The notes below the pieces were generated by a model. The model was not told the origin of the DNA and searched no databases. It saw only the letters and a program-made list of their open reading frames with translations. Made by a program: the position numbers and the translations under genes. A stretch of DNA of 64,000 nt, taken from Ectopseudomonas chengduensis (lineage in GTDB: Bacteria; Pseudomonadota; Gammaproteobacteria; Pseudomonadales; Pseudomonadaceae). The stretch is taken from contig NZ_FMZQ01000010.1 of the NCBI RefSeq assembly GCF_900102635.1, positions 1 through 64,000 on the forward strand, read 5' to 3'. Positions 21,211-29,694 of this stretch are shown here, one piece after another. How positions within the stretch are numbered: the stretch's first letter is position 1; every line of letters begins with the position of its first letter.

Positions 21211-21233
21211 TCTGTCGATTCATCACGCCTTCC

Positions 21234-22244
21234 TTACTTCTGATGGCGAATACGTGGATTGGCCAGGCCATAGAGGATGTCCACGGTGAAGTTGACCAGG
21301 ATCACCAGGCAGGCGATCAGCAGGATGCCGTTCTGCACCACCGGGTAGTCGCGGGCGCCGATGGCTTCGATCAGCCACTTGCCGATGCCCGGCCAGGAGA
21401 AGATGGTTTCGGTCAGCACTGCGCCTGCCAGCAGGGCGCCGACCTGCAGGCCGAACACGGTCAGCACCGGGATCAAGGCATTGCGCAGGCCATGCACGAA
21501 GACCACGCGCGTCGGCGACAGGCCCTTGGCGCGTGCGGTGCGGATGTAGTCCTCGCGCAGCACTTCGAGCATGGCCGAGCGGGTCATCCGCGCGATCACC
21601 GCCAGCGGAATGGTGCCGAGCACGATGGCCGGCAGGATCAGATGGCGCAGGGCATCGACGAAGGCACCTTGCTCTTCGGAAAGCAGGGTGTCGATCAGCA
21701 TGAAGCCGGTGACCGGTGGAATGTCGTAGAGCAGGTCGATGCGCCCGGATACTGGCGTCCAGCCCAGGCCCACCGAGAAGAACATGATCAGCAGCAGGCC
21801 CCACCAGAAGATCGGCATCGAATAGCCGGTCAGCGAGATGCCCATCACCCCGTGGTCGAACAGCGAGCCGCGCTTGAGTGCAGCGATTACCCCGGCGATC
21901 ACGCCGAGGGTGCCGGCGAACAGCAAGGCAGCCAGTGCCAGTTCGACGGTGGCGGGAAACAGGGTGAGAAACTCTTTCCACACGCTTTCACGCGAGCGCA
22001 GCGATTCGCCCAGGTTGCCGCTGGCGAGCTGGCCGATGTAGTCGAAATACTGCGCATACAGGGGCTTGTTCAGCCCCAGGCGCTCCATGGCCTGAGCGTG
22101 CATTTCCGGATCGACGCGACGCTCGCCCATCATTACCTCGACCGGGTCACCGGGGATCAGGCGGATCAGCGCGAAGGTCAGCAGGGTGACGCCGAAGAAG
22201 GTGGGGATCAGCAAGCCCAGGCGGCGTGCAATGAAGCTCAGCAT
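21234..22244 (-). CDS. dppB: Dipeptide ABC transporter permease DppB
   Basis: 336 aa. Begins MLSFIARRLGLLIPTFFGVTLLTF, the standard DppB/OppB N-terminus. It has six membrane helices, the segment LIRLIPGDPVEVMMGER, and the ATPase-contact loop MTRSAMLEVLREDYIRTARA. It pairs with DppC. The first permease gene, 162 bp after dppA3; that gap holds only a strong hairpin and no opdP porin gene, unlike the P. aeruginosa arrangement I recall. Confidence 0.96.
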   Translation of the reverse strand: MLSFIARRLGLLIPTFFGVTLLTFALIRLIPGDPVEVMMGERRVDPEMHAQAMERLGLNKPLYAQYFDYIGQLASGNLGESLRSRESVWKEFLTLFPATVELALAALLFAGTLGVIAGVIAALKRGSLFDHGVMGISLTGYSMPIFWWGLLLIMFFSVGLGWTPVSGRIDLLYDIPPVTGFMLIDTLLSEEQGAFVDALRHLILPAIVLGTIPLAVIARMTRSAMLEVLREDYIRTARAKGLSPTRVVFVHGLRNALIPVLTVFGLQVGALLAGAVLTETIFSWPGIGKWLIEAIGARDYPVVQNGILLIACLVILVNFTVDILYGLANPRIRHQK

Positions 22245-22340
22245 GGCGGTGGGTAACTCCTCATCAGAACGGTATCGAGCAGCCTGGAAATCTGGCGATT
22301 CCTTCGAGCATGTTGCAGGTTAGCTGTTCGATCACGACAT

Positions 22341-22362
22341 GCCCCGGGCGTTTGCCCGGGGC
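22341..22362 (-). terminator. Hairpin between dppA3 and dppB
   Basis: Nine-base perfect stem GCCCCGGGC / GCCCGGGGC with a four-base loop and no T-run. More likely an mRNA stabiliser or partial attenuator that keeps binding-protein message above permease message than a full terminator. A direct repeat GGCGGTCGCGCA occurs twice at about 22373-22399 beside it. Confidence 0.55.
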
Positions 22363-22406
22363 GTCGTTCAACGGCGGTCGCGCAGCGGCGGTCGCGCAAC
22401 GGGCTA

Positions 22407-24002
22407 TCAGTTGTTGCTGACACCGATGAAGCTGTTGCGCCCGAAGGGACTGATCTGGAAGCCTTCGACGCTGGTGCGCATCGGTTGGTAGACCGTGGAG
22501 TGAGCGATCGGCGTGATCGGCACTTCGCGCTTGAGAACGACCTGGGCCTGACGATACAGCTCGCTGCGTTGCTCCTGGTCGGTGACGCGCTTGGCGGCGA
22601 CCACCAGCTTGTCGTATTCGCTGTCGCACCACTTGGAGAAGTTGTTGCCGTCTACCGAGGCGCAGCCGTACAGGGTGCCGAGCCAGTTGTCCGGGTCACC
22701 GTTGTCGCCGGTCCAGCCGATCAGCATGGCGTCGTGTTCACCGGCATGGGCGCGCTTGATGTACTCGCCCCATTCGTAGCTGACGATGCGCGCCTTGATG
22801 CCGACCTTGGCCCAGTCGTTCTGCAGCATCTCGGCCATCAGCCGCGCATTGGGGTTGTAGGGCCGCTGCACAGGCATGGCCCACAGGGTGATTTCGGTAC
22901 CTTCCTTCACGCCGGCGGCCTTGAGCAGCTCCTTGGCTTTCTCCGGGTCGTAGGCGGCATCCTTGATCGACTCGTCGTAGGACCACTGGGTCGGTGGCAT
23001 GCCGTTCACGGCCAGTTGGCCGGCACCCTGGTACACGGCGTCGATGATCGCCGCCTTGTTCACGGCCATGTCCAGCGCCTGGCGCACTTCGCGTTTGTCG
23101 AACGGCGCGCGGGTGACGTTGTAGGCGATGTAGCCGACGTTGTAGCCAGGCTCGGTCGGTACATTGAGATTCTTGTCGGCCTGCAGACTCTGCAGGTCGG
23201 CAGGGCGCGGGTTGAGGGTGACGTGGCATTCACCGGCGCGCAGCTTCTGGGCGCGCACCGAGGCGTCGGTATTGATGGAGAAGATCAGGTTGTCGATCTT
23301 CACCTGCTCCGGGGCCCAGTACTGGGTGTTGCCCTTGAAGCGGATCACCGCGTCCTTCTGATAGCGGCTGAACACGAACGGGCCGGTGCCGATGGGCTTC
23401 TGGTTGATCTCGGCGGCCTTGCCGGCCTTGAGCAACTGGTCGGCGTATTCGGCCGAATGTATCGCGGCAAAGTTCATCGCCAGGTTCTGCACGAAGGCGG
23501 CGTCGACGGCATTGAGGGTGAAGACCACGGTCATGTCGTCGGTCTTCTCGATCTTGGCGATGTTCTTGTCCAGGCCCATGTCGGTGAAGTAGGGAAACTC
23601 GCTGGGATAGGCCTGGCGGAACGGGTGGTTGCGATCGAGCATGCGCTGATAGGTGAACAGCACATCGTCGGCGTTGAAGTCGCGAGTCGGCTTGAAGTAG
23701 TCGGTGGTGTGGAACTTGACCCCTTCGCGCAAGTGGAAGGTATAGGTCAGGCCGTCTTCGCTGATGTCCCAGGAGGTAGCCAGCGATGGTTGTGCCTTGG
23801 TGCCGCCGCGCTCGAATTCGGCGAGGCGGTTGAAGATGGTTTCCGAGGCCGCATCGAAGTCGGTACCGGTGGTGTACTGGCCGGGGTCGAAACCGCCCGG
23901 GCTGCCCTCGGAGCAATACACCAGGTTGCTGGCGTGGGCGAACGAAGCACTGGTGAGCAGTCCTGCGGTAAGCAGGGCCTTGCACAGGGGAGACATACGC
24001 AT
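22407..24002 (-). CDS. dppA3: Dipeptide-binding protein (DppA3-like)
   Basis: 531 aa from ATG 24002 (GAGG six bases upstream). Signal peptide MRMSPLCKALLTAGLLTSASFAHA; mature protein begins SNLVYCSEGSPGGFDPGQY. A family-5 extracellular solute-binding protein, full length, with ERGGTKAQPSLATSWDISED and IGTGPFVFSRYQKDAV. It binds di- (and possibly tri-) peptides in the periplasm and hands them to DppBC. The numbering follows its position next to psdR, as in P. aeruginosa. The promoter region 24003-24174 contains a pair of candidate PsdR operators. Very similar to the DppA1-like paralogue at 27871-29469. Confidence 0.93.
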   Translation of the reverse strand: MRMSPLCKALLTAGLLTSASFAHASNLVYCSEGSPGGFDPGQYTTGTDFDAASETIFNRLAEFERGGTKAQPSLATSWDISEDGLTYTFHLREGVKFHTTDYFKPTRDFNADDVLFTYQRMLDRNHPFRQAYPSEFPYFTDMGLDKNIAKIEKTDDMTVVFTLNAVDAAFVQNLAMNFAAIHSAEYADQLLKAGKAAEINQKPIGTGPFVFSRYQKDAVIRFKGNTQYWAPEQVKIDNLIFSINTDASVRAQKLRAGECHVTLNPRPADLQSLQADKNLNVPTEPGYNVGYIAYNVTRAPFDKREVRQALDMAVNKAAIIDAVYQGAGQLAVNGMPPTQWSYDESIKDAAYDPEKAKELLKAAGVKEGTEITLWAMPVQRPYNPNARLMAEMLQNDWAKVGIKARIVSYEWGEYIKRAHAGEHDAMLIGWTGDNGDPDNWLGTLYGCASVDGNNFSKWCDSEYDKLVVAAKRVTDQEQRSELYRQAQVVLKREVPITPIAHSTVYQPMRTSVEGFQISPFGRNSFIGVSNN

Positions 24003-24090
24003 GCGAACCTCTTTTTTCTTTTTGTTCGCGCCTCGGTGCAGCGCGAGCTCGGTATGCGGTGAAGGCGGGTAGCCCACCGGGTCGGGCTCG

Positions 24091-24143
24091 AAATTAAGTC
24101 ATGCTGAAATTGCGGTCAACAAAAATTAAGCAGCACTAACATT
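24091..24143. promoter_or_regulatory. Candidate PsdR operator pair upstream of dppA3
   Basis: Two 21-bp imperfect palindromes of form 9-3-9: AAATTAAGT-CAT-GCTGAAATT (24091-24111) and AAATTAAGC-AGC-ACTAACATT (24123-24143). Their centres are 32 bp apart, three helical turns. The same motif pair occurs in the psdR-mdpA gap. Assignment to PsdR is inference from position. Confidence 0.7.
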
Positions 24144-24174
24144 GCGCATATTCGCCCTGAATTGGGGCAAAAAA

Positions 24175-24741
24175 TCACTCGCTGGCGGGGTGATCGCCGA
24201 AAAGCGCCATGGTGGTCATGGTCAGCACTTCGGCCGGGGCATCGGCGGTATTGGCCAGGCGATGCAGCTTGCCGGCATCGAAATGCACCGAGTCGCCGGG
24301 GCCGAGGGGGTAGTCGCGACCCTCGATGGTGTAGACGATCTGCCCGCTGAGCACGTAGGAGAATTCCACGCCTTCATGCGCGATCAGTTCAGACTGATAG
24401 CCCACCGGAATGTTCATCTTCACCGCATTGATCGAGTTACCGGGAAATGAACTGGACAGGCGCTCGTAGGCCAGCAGCTGGCCGCCTACGGTGTAGCGCA
24501 CCCGCTCGTTGACGTGAGAATCCGGCTGCGCCTGGGTGGGCTGATCGAACAACACGTTGAGCGGTACATCGAGCGACTTGGCGATGCTCGCCAGCGACGA
24601 TAGCGATACGCCGGTCAGGTTGCGTTCTGCCTGGGACAGGAAGCTGGCGGTCAGGCCGGCGTCTGCGGCTACCTGATTGAGGGTCTTGCCGGCGGCCCGC
24701 CGGTAGCGGCGCAAGCGTTCGCCAATGCGATCTGCGGTCAT
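24175..24741 (-). CDS. psdR: PsdR-like repressor of dipeptide metabolism (XRE HTH plus cupin)
   Basis: 188 aa. An N-terminal XRE helix-turn-helix (residues 5-60; LNQVAADAGLTASFLSQAER) is followed by a cupin sensor domain (about 105-175; HEGVEFSYVLSGQIVYTIEG, GDSVHFDAGKLHRL). In P. aeruginosa, PsdR represses the dipeptide uptake genes and mdpA. The gene order here (dppA1-dppA2-mdpA-psdR-dppA3-dppBCDF) is the same, which supports the symbol. Divergent from mdpA, with two palindromes between; it reads towards dppA3. Confidence 0.9.
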   Translation of the reverse strand: MTADRIGERLRRYRRAAGKTLNQVAADAGLTASFLSQAERNLTGVSLSSLASIAKSLDVPLNVLFDQPTQAQPDSHVNERVRYTVGGQLLAYERLSSSFPGNSINAVKMNIPVGYQSELIAHEGVEFSYVLSGQIVYTIEGRDYPLGPGDSVHFDAGKLHRLANTADAPAEVLTMTTMALFGDHPASE

Positions 24742-24815
24742 GGAGGTGGCTCGCTGTTCGGGTCAGCGCAGTATACCCATGAGGTGCCAGGACTTCAGCC
24801 CGATGCGGGCGGGGC

Positions 24816-24870
24816 TTTTTAAGTCCAGCTGAAAAAAGCTTTGACCGAAATTTAAGTTGCACTTAAATTT
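24816..24870. promoter_or_regulatory. Candidate PsdR operator pair between psdR and mdpA
   Basis: A perfect 10-base inverted repeat, AAATTTAAGT and ACTTAAATTT, around TGC (24848-24870). A weaker one, TTTTTAAGT-CCA-GCTGAAAAA, lies at 24816-24836. The centres are 33 bp apart. It could control both divergent genes. Confidence 0.75.
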
Positions 24871-24929
24871 TGCCGCAACGAATTGCCCGGTGACGATGTT
24901 CGTCGTGGGCGCCAGACGAGGATGCGCAG

Positions 24930-26159
24930 ATGACATTGGGAGTGGGCGGCAGCACGCCGGAGCAGGCCTTGGCGCGCCTGCAGAACATGATGGCCGGCGC
25001 GCAGCCGATCACTGAGTCTGAATTCCAGACGCGCATCGCCCGCGCTCAGGCGTTGATGCGCGAGCAGGATATCGCCGCGCTGTTTCTGGCTGCCGGCAGC
25101 AACCTGCAGTACTTCACCGGTGTGCAGTGGCATCCCAGCGAACGTATGGTCGGTGCGATTCTGCCGGCCAGCGGCGCACTGGAGTATCTGGCTCCGGCGT
25201 TCGAGGAAGGCACGGTACGCGACTTTCAGGTGGTGCCCGGCGTGATCAATACCTGGCAAGAGCACGAAAACCCCTATGCGCTGCTTCTGGAGTGCCTGAA
25301 ACGCCTGGGAATATTGCCCAATGATGGTGCGCAGCCGAAGGTAGGTCTCTGTTCTTCTTTGCCTTTTTTCATGTTTGAAGGCATTCGCCAACTGACCAGC
25401 GGTTATCGCTTCGTCGATGCCGGCGGCATCACCACGGCCTGTCGCCAATGCAAATCGCCAGCCGAAATCGCCCTGATGCAGCGCGCCAAGGACATGACTT
25501 TGGAAGTGCACAAGGCGGTGGCGAGCATCCTCCATGAAGGTATCAGCACCACCGAAGTTGCCGAGTTCATCCACCAGGCGCACCGCCGTGTCGGTGCGCC
25601 TGGCTCGATTTTCTGCATCGTGCTGTTCGGCGCAGCCAGTGCCTTTCCGCATGGGGTCAAGCATGCGCAGCGGCTCAAGGACGGCGACATGGTGCTGATC
25701 GACACCGGCTGCAAGGTGCACAGTTACCTGTCGGATATCACCCGTAGCTACGTTTTCGGTACGCCCAGCGCGCGCCAGCGCGACTTCTGGAACAAGGAAA
25801 AAGCCGCGCAGCAGGCGGCGTTCGAGGCAGCCACCCTGGGGGCGCCCTGTTCGTCGGTGGACGCGGCGGCGCGGCGTAGCCTGGAGGCGGCAGGGCTTGG
25901 GCCTGGTTACAGCTTGCCTGGCCTGCCGCATCGTACGGGGCACGGCATCGGCCTGGACATTCACGAGGGGCCCTATCTGGTCGGCGGCGATGACACCCCG
26001 CTGGCCGAGGGCATGTGCTTCAGCAATGAGCCGATGATATGTGTGCCGGGCGAGTTTGGTATCCGTCTCGAGGATCACTTCTACATGACCGCCGACGGCC
26101 CGCGCTGGTTTACCCAGCCCAGTCATTCGGTGGACGACCCCTTCGGTCTGGGTGCCTAA
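24930..26159 (+). CDS. mdpA: Cytosolic M24-family dipeptidase MdpA
   Basis: 409 aa pita-bread metallopeptidase. Metal ligands are visible in order: Asp in VLIDTGCKVHSYLSD and ITRSY (two Asp), His in LPHRTGHGIGLDIHEGP, Glu in CFSNEPMI and Glu in RLEDHFY. The N-terminal creatinase-type domain includes LFLAAGSNLQYFTGVQWHPS. No signal peptide. P. aeruginosa MdpA cleaves imported dipeptides and is PsdR-controlled; here it is divergent from psdR with shared palindromes. Start ATG 24930 has GAGG about nine bases upstream. Confidence 0.92.
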   Translation: MTLGVGGSTPEQALARLQNMMAGAQPITESEFQTRIARAQALMREQDIAALFLAAGSNLQYFTGVQWHPSERMVGAILPASGALEYLAPAFEEGTVRDFQVVPGVINTWQEHENPYALLLECLKRLGILPNDGAQPKVGLCSSLPFFMFEGIRQLTSGYRFVDAGGITTACRQCKSPAEIALMQRAKDMTLEVHKAVASILHEGISTTEVAEFIHQAHRRVGAPGSIFCIVLFGAASAFPHGVKHAQRLKDGDMVLIDTGCKVHSYLSDITRSYVFGTPSARQRDFWNKEKAAQQAAFEAATLGAPCSSVDAAARRSLEAAGLGPGYSLPGLPHRTGHGIGLDIHEGPYLVGGDDTPLAEGMCFSNEPMICVPGEFGIRLEDHFYMTADGPRWFTQPSHSVDDPFGLGA

Positions 26160-26214
26160 CCGCGCCCAAGTCTGACTCGGACGCGCTGTCCATCAGGGAT
26201 CGAACCGTGGTCGT

Positions 26215-27810
26215 TCATGGCACGTTCACCCTGGAATAGTTGTTCGAGCCCATCGGGCTGAGCACGAAGCCTTCGACACCCTTGCGCAGCGCTGCGAACT
26301 GCTTGGGGTGGGCGAGGGCAATCCACGGCGCCTGCTCATGGAAGATCGCCAGGGCCTGGCGATACAGCGCGGCGCGTTTGCTCTGCTCGGGCTCGCGGCG
26401 GGCCTGGGTGATCAGAGCATCGAAGGCCTTGTCGCACCAGCCCGCCTGGTTCTCGCCGCTTTCGGCCGCGGCGCAGGACAGGTTGGGGGTGAGGAAGTTG
26501 TCCGGGTCGCCGTTGTCGCCGGCCCAGCCCATGAACACCAGGTCGTGCTCGCCGTTCTTGGCACGCTTGATCAACTCACCCCACTCGAACACGCGAATGT
26601 CGCTGCGAATGCCGATGGCGGCGAGATCGGCCTGCAGCATCTGCGCGCCGATACCGGGGTTGGGGTTGGTCGGCCCGCCACCGGGGCGGGTCCAGATCGA
26701 CAGGGCGAAGCCATCGGCGTGACCGGCCTCGGTCAGCAGTTGGCGGGCCCGCTCGGGATCGTGTGGCCAGTCCTGCAGCGTTTCGTCTTGGCCCCACAGG
26801 GTGGCCGGGTAGGGCGCCACCGCCGGCGTGGCATTGCCTTCGCCATATTGCGCACGGATGTAGGCGGCCTTGTCGAACGCCAGGTTCAACGCCTGGCGCA
26901 CGCGTACGTCGTCCAGCGGTGGGTGGCGGGTGTTGATGCCGATATAGGCGGTCAGCAGCGAATCCAGCTCCAGCACCTGCAGTTGCGGGTCGGCCTTGAG
27001 CGCCGGGATGTCCACTGGACGCGGGTAGAGGGCGATCTGACAGTCGCCGGCCTTGAGCCGTTGCTGGCGCACGTTGGGCTCGGGGGTGATGGCCAGTATC
27101 AGGCGCTCGACCTTCGGCGCGCCGCCCCAGTAATCCGGGTTGCCGCGAAAGCGTACCTGGGCGTCCTTGGCGTAACGCTCGAAGATGAAAGGGCCGGTGC
27201 CGATGGGCACGTTGTTCAGCCGCTCCGGGGTACCTGCCGCGAGCAGATGGTCGGCGTATTCGGCCGAATAGATGGAGGCGAAGCCCATGGCCAGGTTGGC
27301 CAGGAAGGGTGCCTCCGGGTGTTTGAGGACGAAGCGCACGCGGTGTTCGTCGAGCTTTTCCACGCGCTCGATCAACTGCGCCAGGCCCATGGCCTCGGCA
27401 TAGGGGAAACCGCGCAGCGACAGCTTGTGCCAGGGGTGAGCCGGATCGAGCTGGCGCTGGAAGCTCCACAGCACGTCGTCGGCGTTGAATGTGCGGCTTG
27501 GCGTGAAATCCCTGTTAGCGTGGAATTTCACCCCCTTGCGCAAGGTGAAGGTGTAGCTCAGGCCGTCATCGGCTATTTCCCAGCTTTCTGCCAATGCCGG
27601 GACGATTTCGGTGCTGCCAGGGGCGAAGGCCACCAGGCGTTCGAACAGGGTTTCCGCCGTGGCATCGGCGGTGGTGGCTGCGGTGTATTGAACGATGTCG
27701 AACCCTTCCGGGCTGGCTTCGCTGCAGACCACCAGGTTGGCCGACTGGGCCTGAGCAGCGAGCAGCGCGGCAAACAGCAGACCGCCGCGCAGTAGGGGCA
27801 AGGTAGGCAT
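26215..27810 (-). CDS. dppA2: Dipeptide-binding protein (DppA2-like)
   Basis: 531 aa from ATG 27810, with AGGAG seven bases upstream. Signal peptide MPTLPLLRGGLLFAALLAAQAQS; mature start ANLVVCSEASPEGFDIVQY. Solute-binding family 5, with IGTGPFIFERYAKDAQVRF. It is clearly more diverged from the A1 and A3 copies than they are from each other, so its peptide preference may differ. Downstream of dppA1 by 60 bp with a hairpin between, probably one transcript. Convergent with mdpA. Confidence 0.9.
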   Translation of the reverse strand: MPTLPLLRGGLLFAALLAAQAQSANLVVCSEASPEGFDIVQYTAATTADATAETLFERLVAFAPGSTEIVPALAESWEIADDGLSYTFTLRKGVKFHANRDFTPSRTFNADDVLWSFQRQLDPAHPWHKLSLRGFPYAEAMGLAQLIERVEKLDEHRVRFVLKHPEAPFLANLAMGFASIYSAEYADHLLAAGTPERLNNVPIGTGPFIFERYAKDAQVRFRGNPDYWGGAPKVERLILAITPEPNVRQQRLKAGDCQIALYPRPVDIPALKADPQLQVLELDSLLTAYIGINTRHPPLDDVRVRQALNLAFDKAAYIRAQYGEGNATPAVAPYPATLWGQDETLQDWPHDPERARQLLTEAGHADGFALSIWTRPGGGPTNPNPGIGAQMLQADLAAIGIRSDIRVFEWGELIKRAKNGEHDLVFMGWAGDNGDPDNFLTPNLSCAAAESGENQAGWCDKAFDALITQARREPEQSKRAALYRQALAIFHEQAPWIALAHPKQFAALRKGVEGFVLSPMGSNNYSRVNVP

Positions 27811-27836
27811 GGTGACTCCTGGTTGAACGTCCTGCA

Positions 27837-27862
27837 ATCGGCGCCCCTTTCAGGGCGCCGAT
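27837..27862 (-). terminator. Hairpin between dppA1 and dppA2
   Basis: Ten-base stem ATCGGCGCCC / GGGCGCCGAT, six-base loop, no T-run. It may protect the dppA1 message or partly attenuate dppA2. Confidence 0.5.
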
Positions 27863-27870
27863 GCAGCTTG

Positions 27871-29469
27871 TTACTTGCCGATACCTACACCATAGAACGA
27901 GTTGATGCCGAACGGGCTGATGCGGAAGTCCTGCACTTCCTTGCGCATCGGCTGGTACACGGTGGAGTGGGCCAGCGGGGTGATCGGCACCTCACGCTTG
28001 AGGATCACCTGCGCCTGCTTGTACAGCTCGGTGCGTTCGGTCACGTCGGTGGTGCGCTTGGCGGCCTTGACCAGTTTGTCGTAGTCCTCGAAGCACCATT
28101 TGGAGAAGTTGTTGCCGTCGACCGCGTCGCAGCCGTAGAGGGTACCGAGCCAGTTGTCCGGGTCACCGTTGTCGCCGCTCCAGCCGATCAGCATGGCGTC
28201 GTGTTCGCCAGCCTTGGCGCGCTTGAGGTACTCGCCCCATTCGTAGGTGACGATGCGTGCCTTGATGCCGATCTTGGCCCAGTCGGCCTGCAGCATTTCG
28301 GCGATCTGCCTGGCGTTGGGGTTGTACGGGCGCTGTACCGGCATGGCCCACAAGGTGATCTCGGTACCTTCCTTGACGCCGGCGGCCTTGAGCAGCTCCT
28401 TGGCCTTTTCCGGGTCGAAGGCCGGGTCCTTGATGTCTTCGTTATACGACCACTGGGTCGGCGGCATGCCGTTGACCGCGAGCTGCCCGGCATTCTGGTA
28501 AACGGCGTCGAGAATCGCCTGCTTGTTCACCGCCATGTCCAGCGCCTGGCGCACTTCCAGTTTGTCGAACGGCGGGTGGGTGACGTTGTAGGCGATGTAA
28601 CCAACGTTGAAGCCGGCCTGCTCGGGCATCTGCAACTTGGCGTCCTGTTGCAGCGAGGCGATATCGGCCGGGCGCGGGAACAGGGTGACGTGGCATTCGC
28701 CGGCACGCAGTTTCTGCATGCGCACGGATGAGTCGGTATTGATGGCGAAGATCAGGTTGTCGATCTTCACGTCATCGGGCTTCCAGTAGTCCTGGTTGCC
28801 CTTGTAACGGATCACCGCGTCCTTCTGGTAGCGGCTGAATACGAAGGGGCCGGTACCGACAGGCTTCTGGTTGATGTCGGCGGCCTTGCCAGCCTTGAGC
28901 AACTGGTCGGCGTACTCGGCGGACTGGATCGAGGCGAAGCTCATCGCCAGGTTCTGCACGAAGGCTGCGTCCACTTCGTTGAGGGTGAAGCGCACGATCA
29001 GGTCATCGAGCTTCTCCAGCTTGGCAATATTGCTGTCCATGCCCATGTCGGTGAAGTAGGGAAACTCGGTGGGGTACGCCTTGCGGAACGGGTGGTCCTT
29101 GTCGAGCATGCGGCCGAAGGTGAACAGCACGTCGTCGGCGTTGAATTCGCGGCTGGGCTTGAAGTATTCGGTGGTGTGGAATTTCACCCCGGGGCGCAGC
29201 TTGAAGGTGTAGACCAGGCCATCCTCGGACACCTCCCAGCTTTGTGCCAGACCAGGCTCGACCTTGGTGCCGCCGCGTTCGAACTGGGTCAGGCGGTTGA
29301 AAATGGTTTCCGCGGCGGCGTCGAAATCGGTGCCGGTGGTGTACAGGCCGGGGTCGAAGCCGGCGGGGCTGCCTTCTGAGCAGAACACCAGGTTGGCGGC
29401 GCTGGCGAGGGGAGCGCTGGCGATCAGCCCAGCGGTAAGTAAAGCCTGGAGAATGGCGTTCTTGCGCAT
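27871..29469 (-). CDS. dppA1: Dipeptide-binding protein (DppA1-like)
   Basis: 532 aa from ATG 29469, with GAGG six bases upstream. Signal peptide MRKNAILQALLTAGLIASAPLASA, mature start ANLVFCSEGSPAGFDPGLY. Solute-binding family 5. Long stretches are nearly the same as the dppA3 product (for example INQKP.GTGPFVFSRYQKD), showing a fairly recent duplication or gene conversion. Its upstream region lacks the operator motif found before dppA3 and mdpA, so it may be regulated differently. It feeds the single DppBCDF permease. Confidence 0.92.
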   Translation of the reverse strand: MRKNAILQALLTAGLIASAPLASAANLVFCSEGSPAGFDPGLYTTGTDFDAAAETIFNRLTQFERGGTKVEPGLAQSWEVSEDGLVYTFKLRPGVKFHTTEYFKPSREFNADDVLFTFGRMLDKDHPFRKAYPTEFPYFTDMGMDSNIAKLEKLDDLIVRFTLNEVDAAFVQNLAMSFASIQSAEYADQLLKAGKAADINQKPVGTGPFVFSRYQKDAVIRYKGNQDYWKPDDVKIDNLIFAINTDSSVRMQKLRAGECHVTLFPRPADIASLQQDAKLQMPEQAGFNVGYIAYNVTHPPFDKLEVRQALDMAVNKQAILDAVYQNAGQLAVNGMPPTQWSYNEDIKDPAFDPEKAKELLKAAGVKEGTEITLWAMPVQRPYNPNARQIAEMLQADWAKIGIKARIVTYEWGEYLKRAKAGEHDAMLIGWSGDNGDPDNWLGTLYGCDAVDGNNFSKWCFEDYDKLVKAAKRTTDVTERTELYKQAQVILKREVPITPLAHSTVYQPMRKEVQDFRISPFGINSFYGVGIGK

Positions 29470-29646
29470 CTTGACCTCATCGTTGTTGTGGTTGTGGTCC
29501 TTGAGGAGCCTCTTGTGGAGACCACCGCCGAAACTATGCAGGCCTTGTGCCCGAGGCAAGAGGGGCGTTGTGCGGAAAATGGTTAGCGCTACAGCGCTGT
29601 AATTTGCTGTCGCATTTATGAAAATGTTGCAGAGAAAAGATGGCGA

Positions 29647-29674
29647 AACGCCGTTATCTGTCGATAACGGCGTT
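29647..29674 (-). terminator. Hairpin downstream of the SIMPL gene
   Basis: Perfect 12-base stem AACGCCGTTATC / GATAACGGCGTT with a four-base loop, 20 bases after the stop at 29695. Only a short T-rich stretch (ATCTTTTC) follows, so termination strength is uncertain. Confidence 0.6.
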
Positions 29675-29694
29675 GCTTTGTTGCGGAGCGTGAT

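Noticed and set aside
22485..24062. 525-codon antisense frame over dppA3
   Set aside because: Val/Gly/His-rich shadow; a nearly equivalent shadow appears over dppA1, as expected from paralogous genes.
29585..29603. Fifth PsdR-type operator upstream of dppA1
   Set aside because: The repeat AGCGCT-AC-AGCGCT is a direct repeat of short palindromes and lacks the TTAAGT core.
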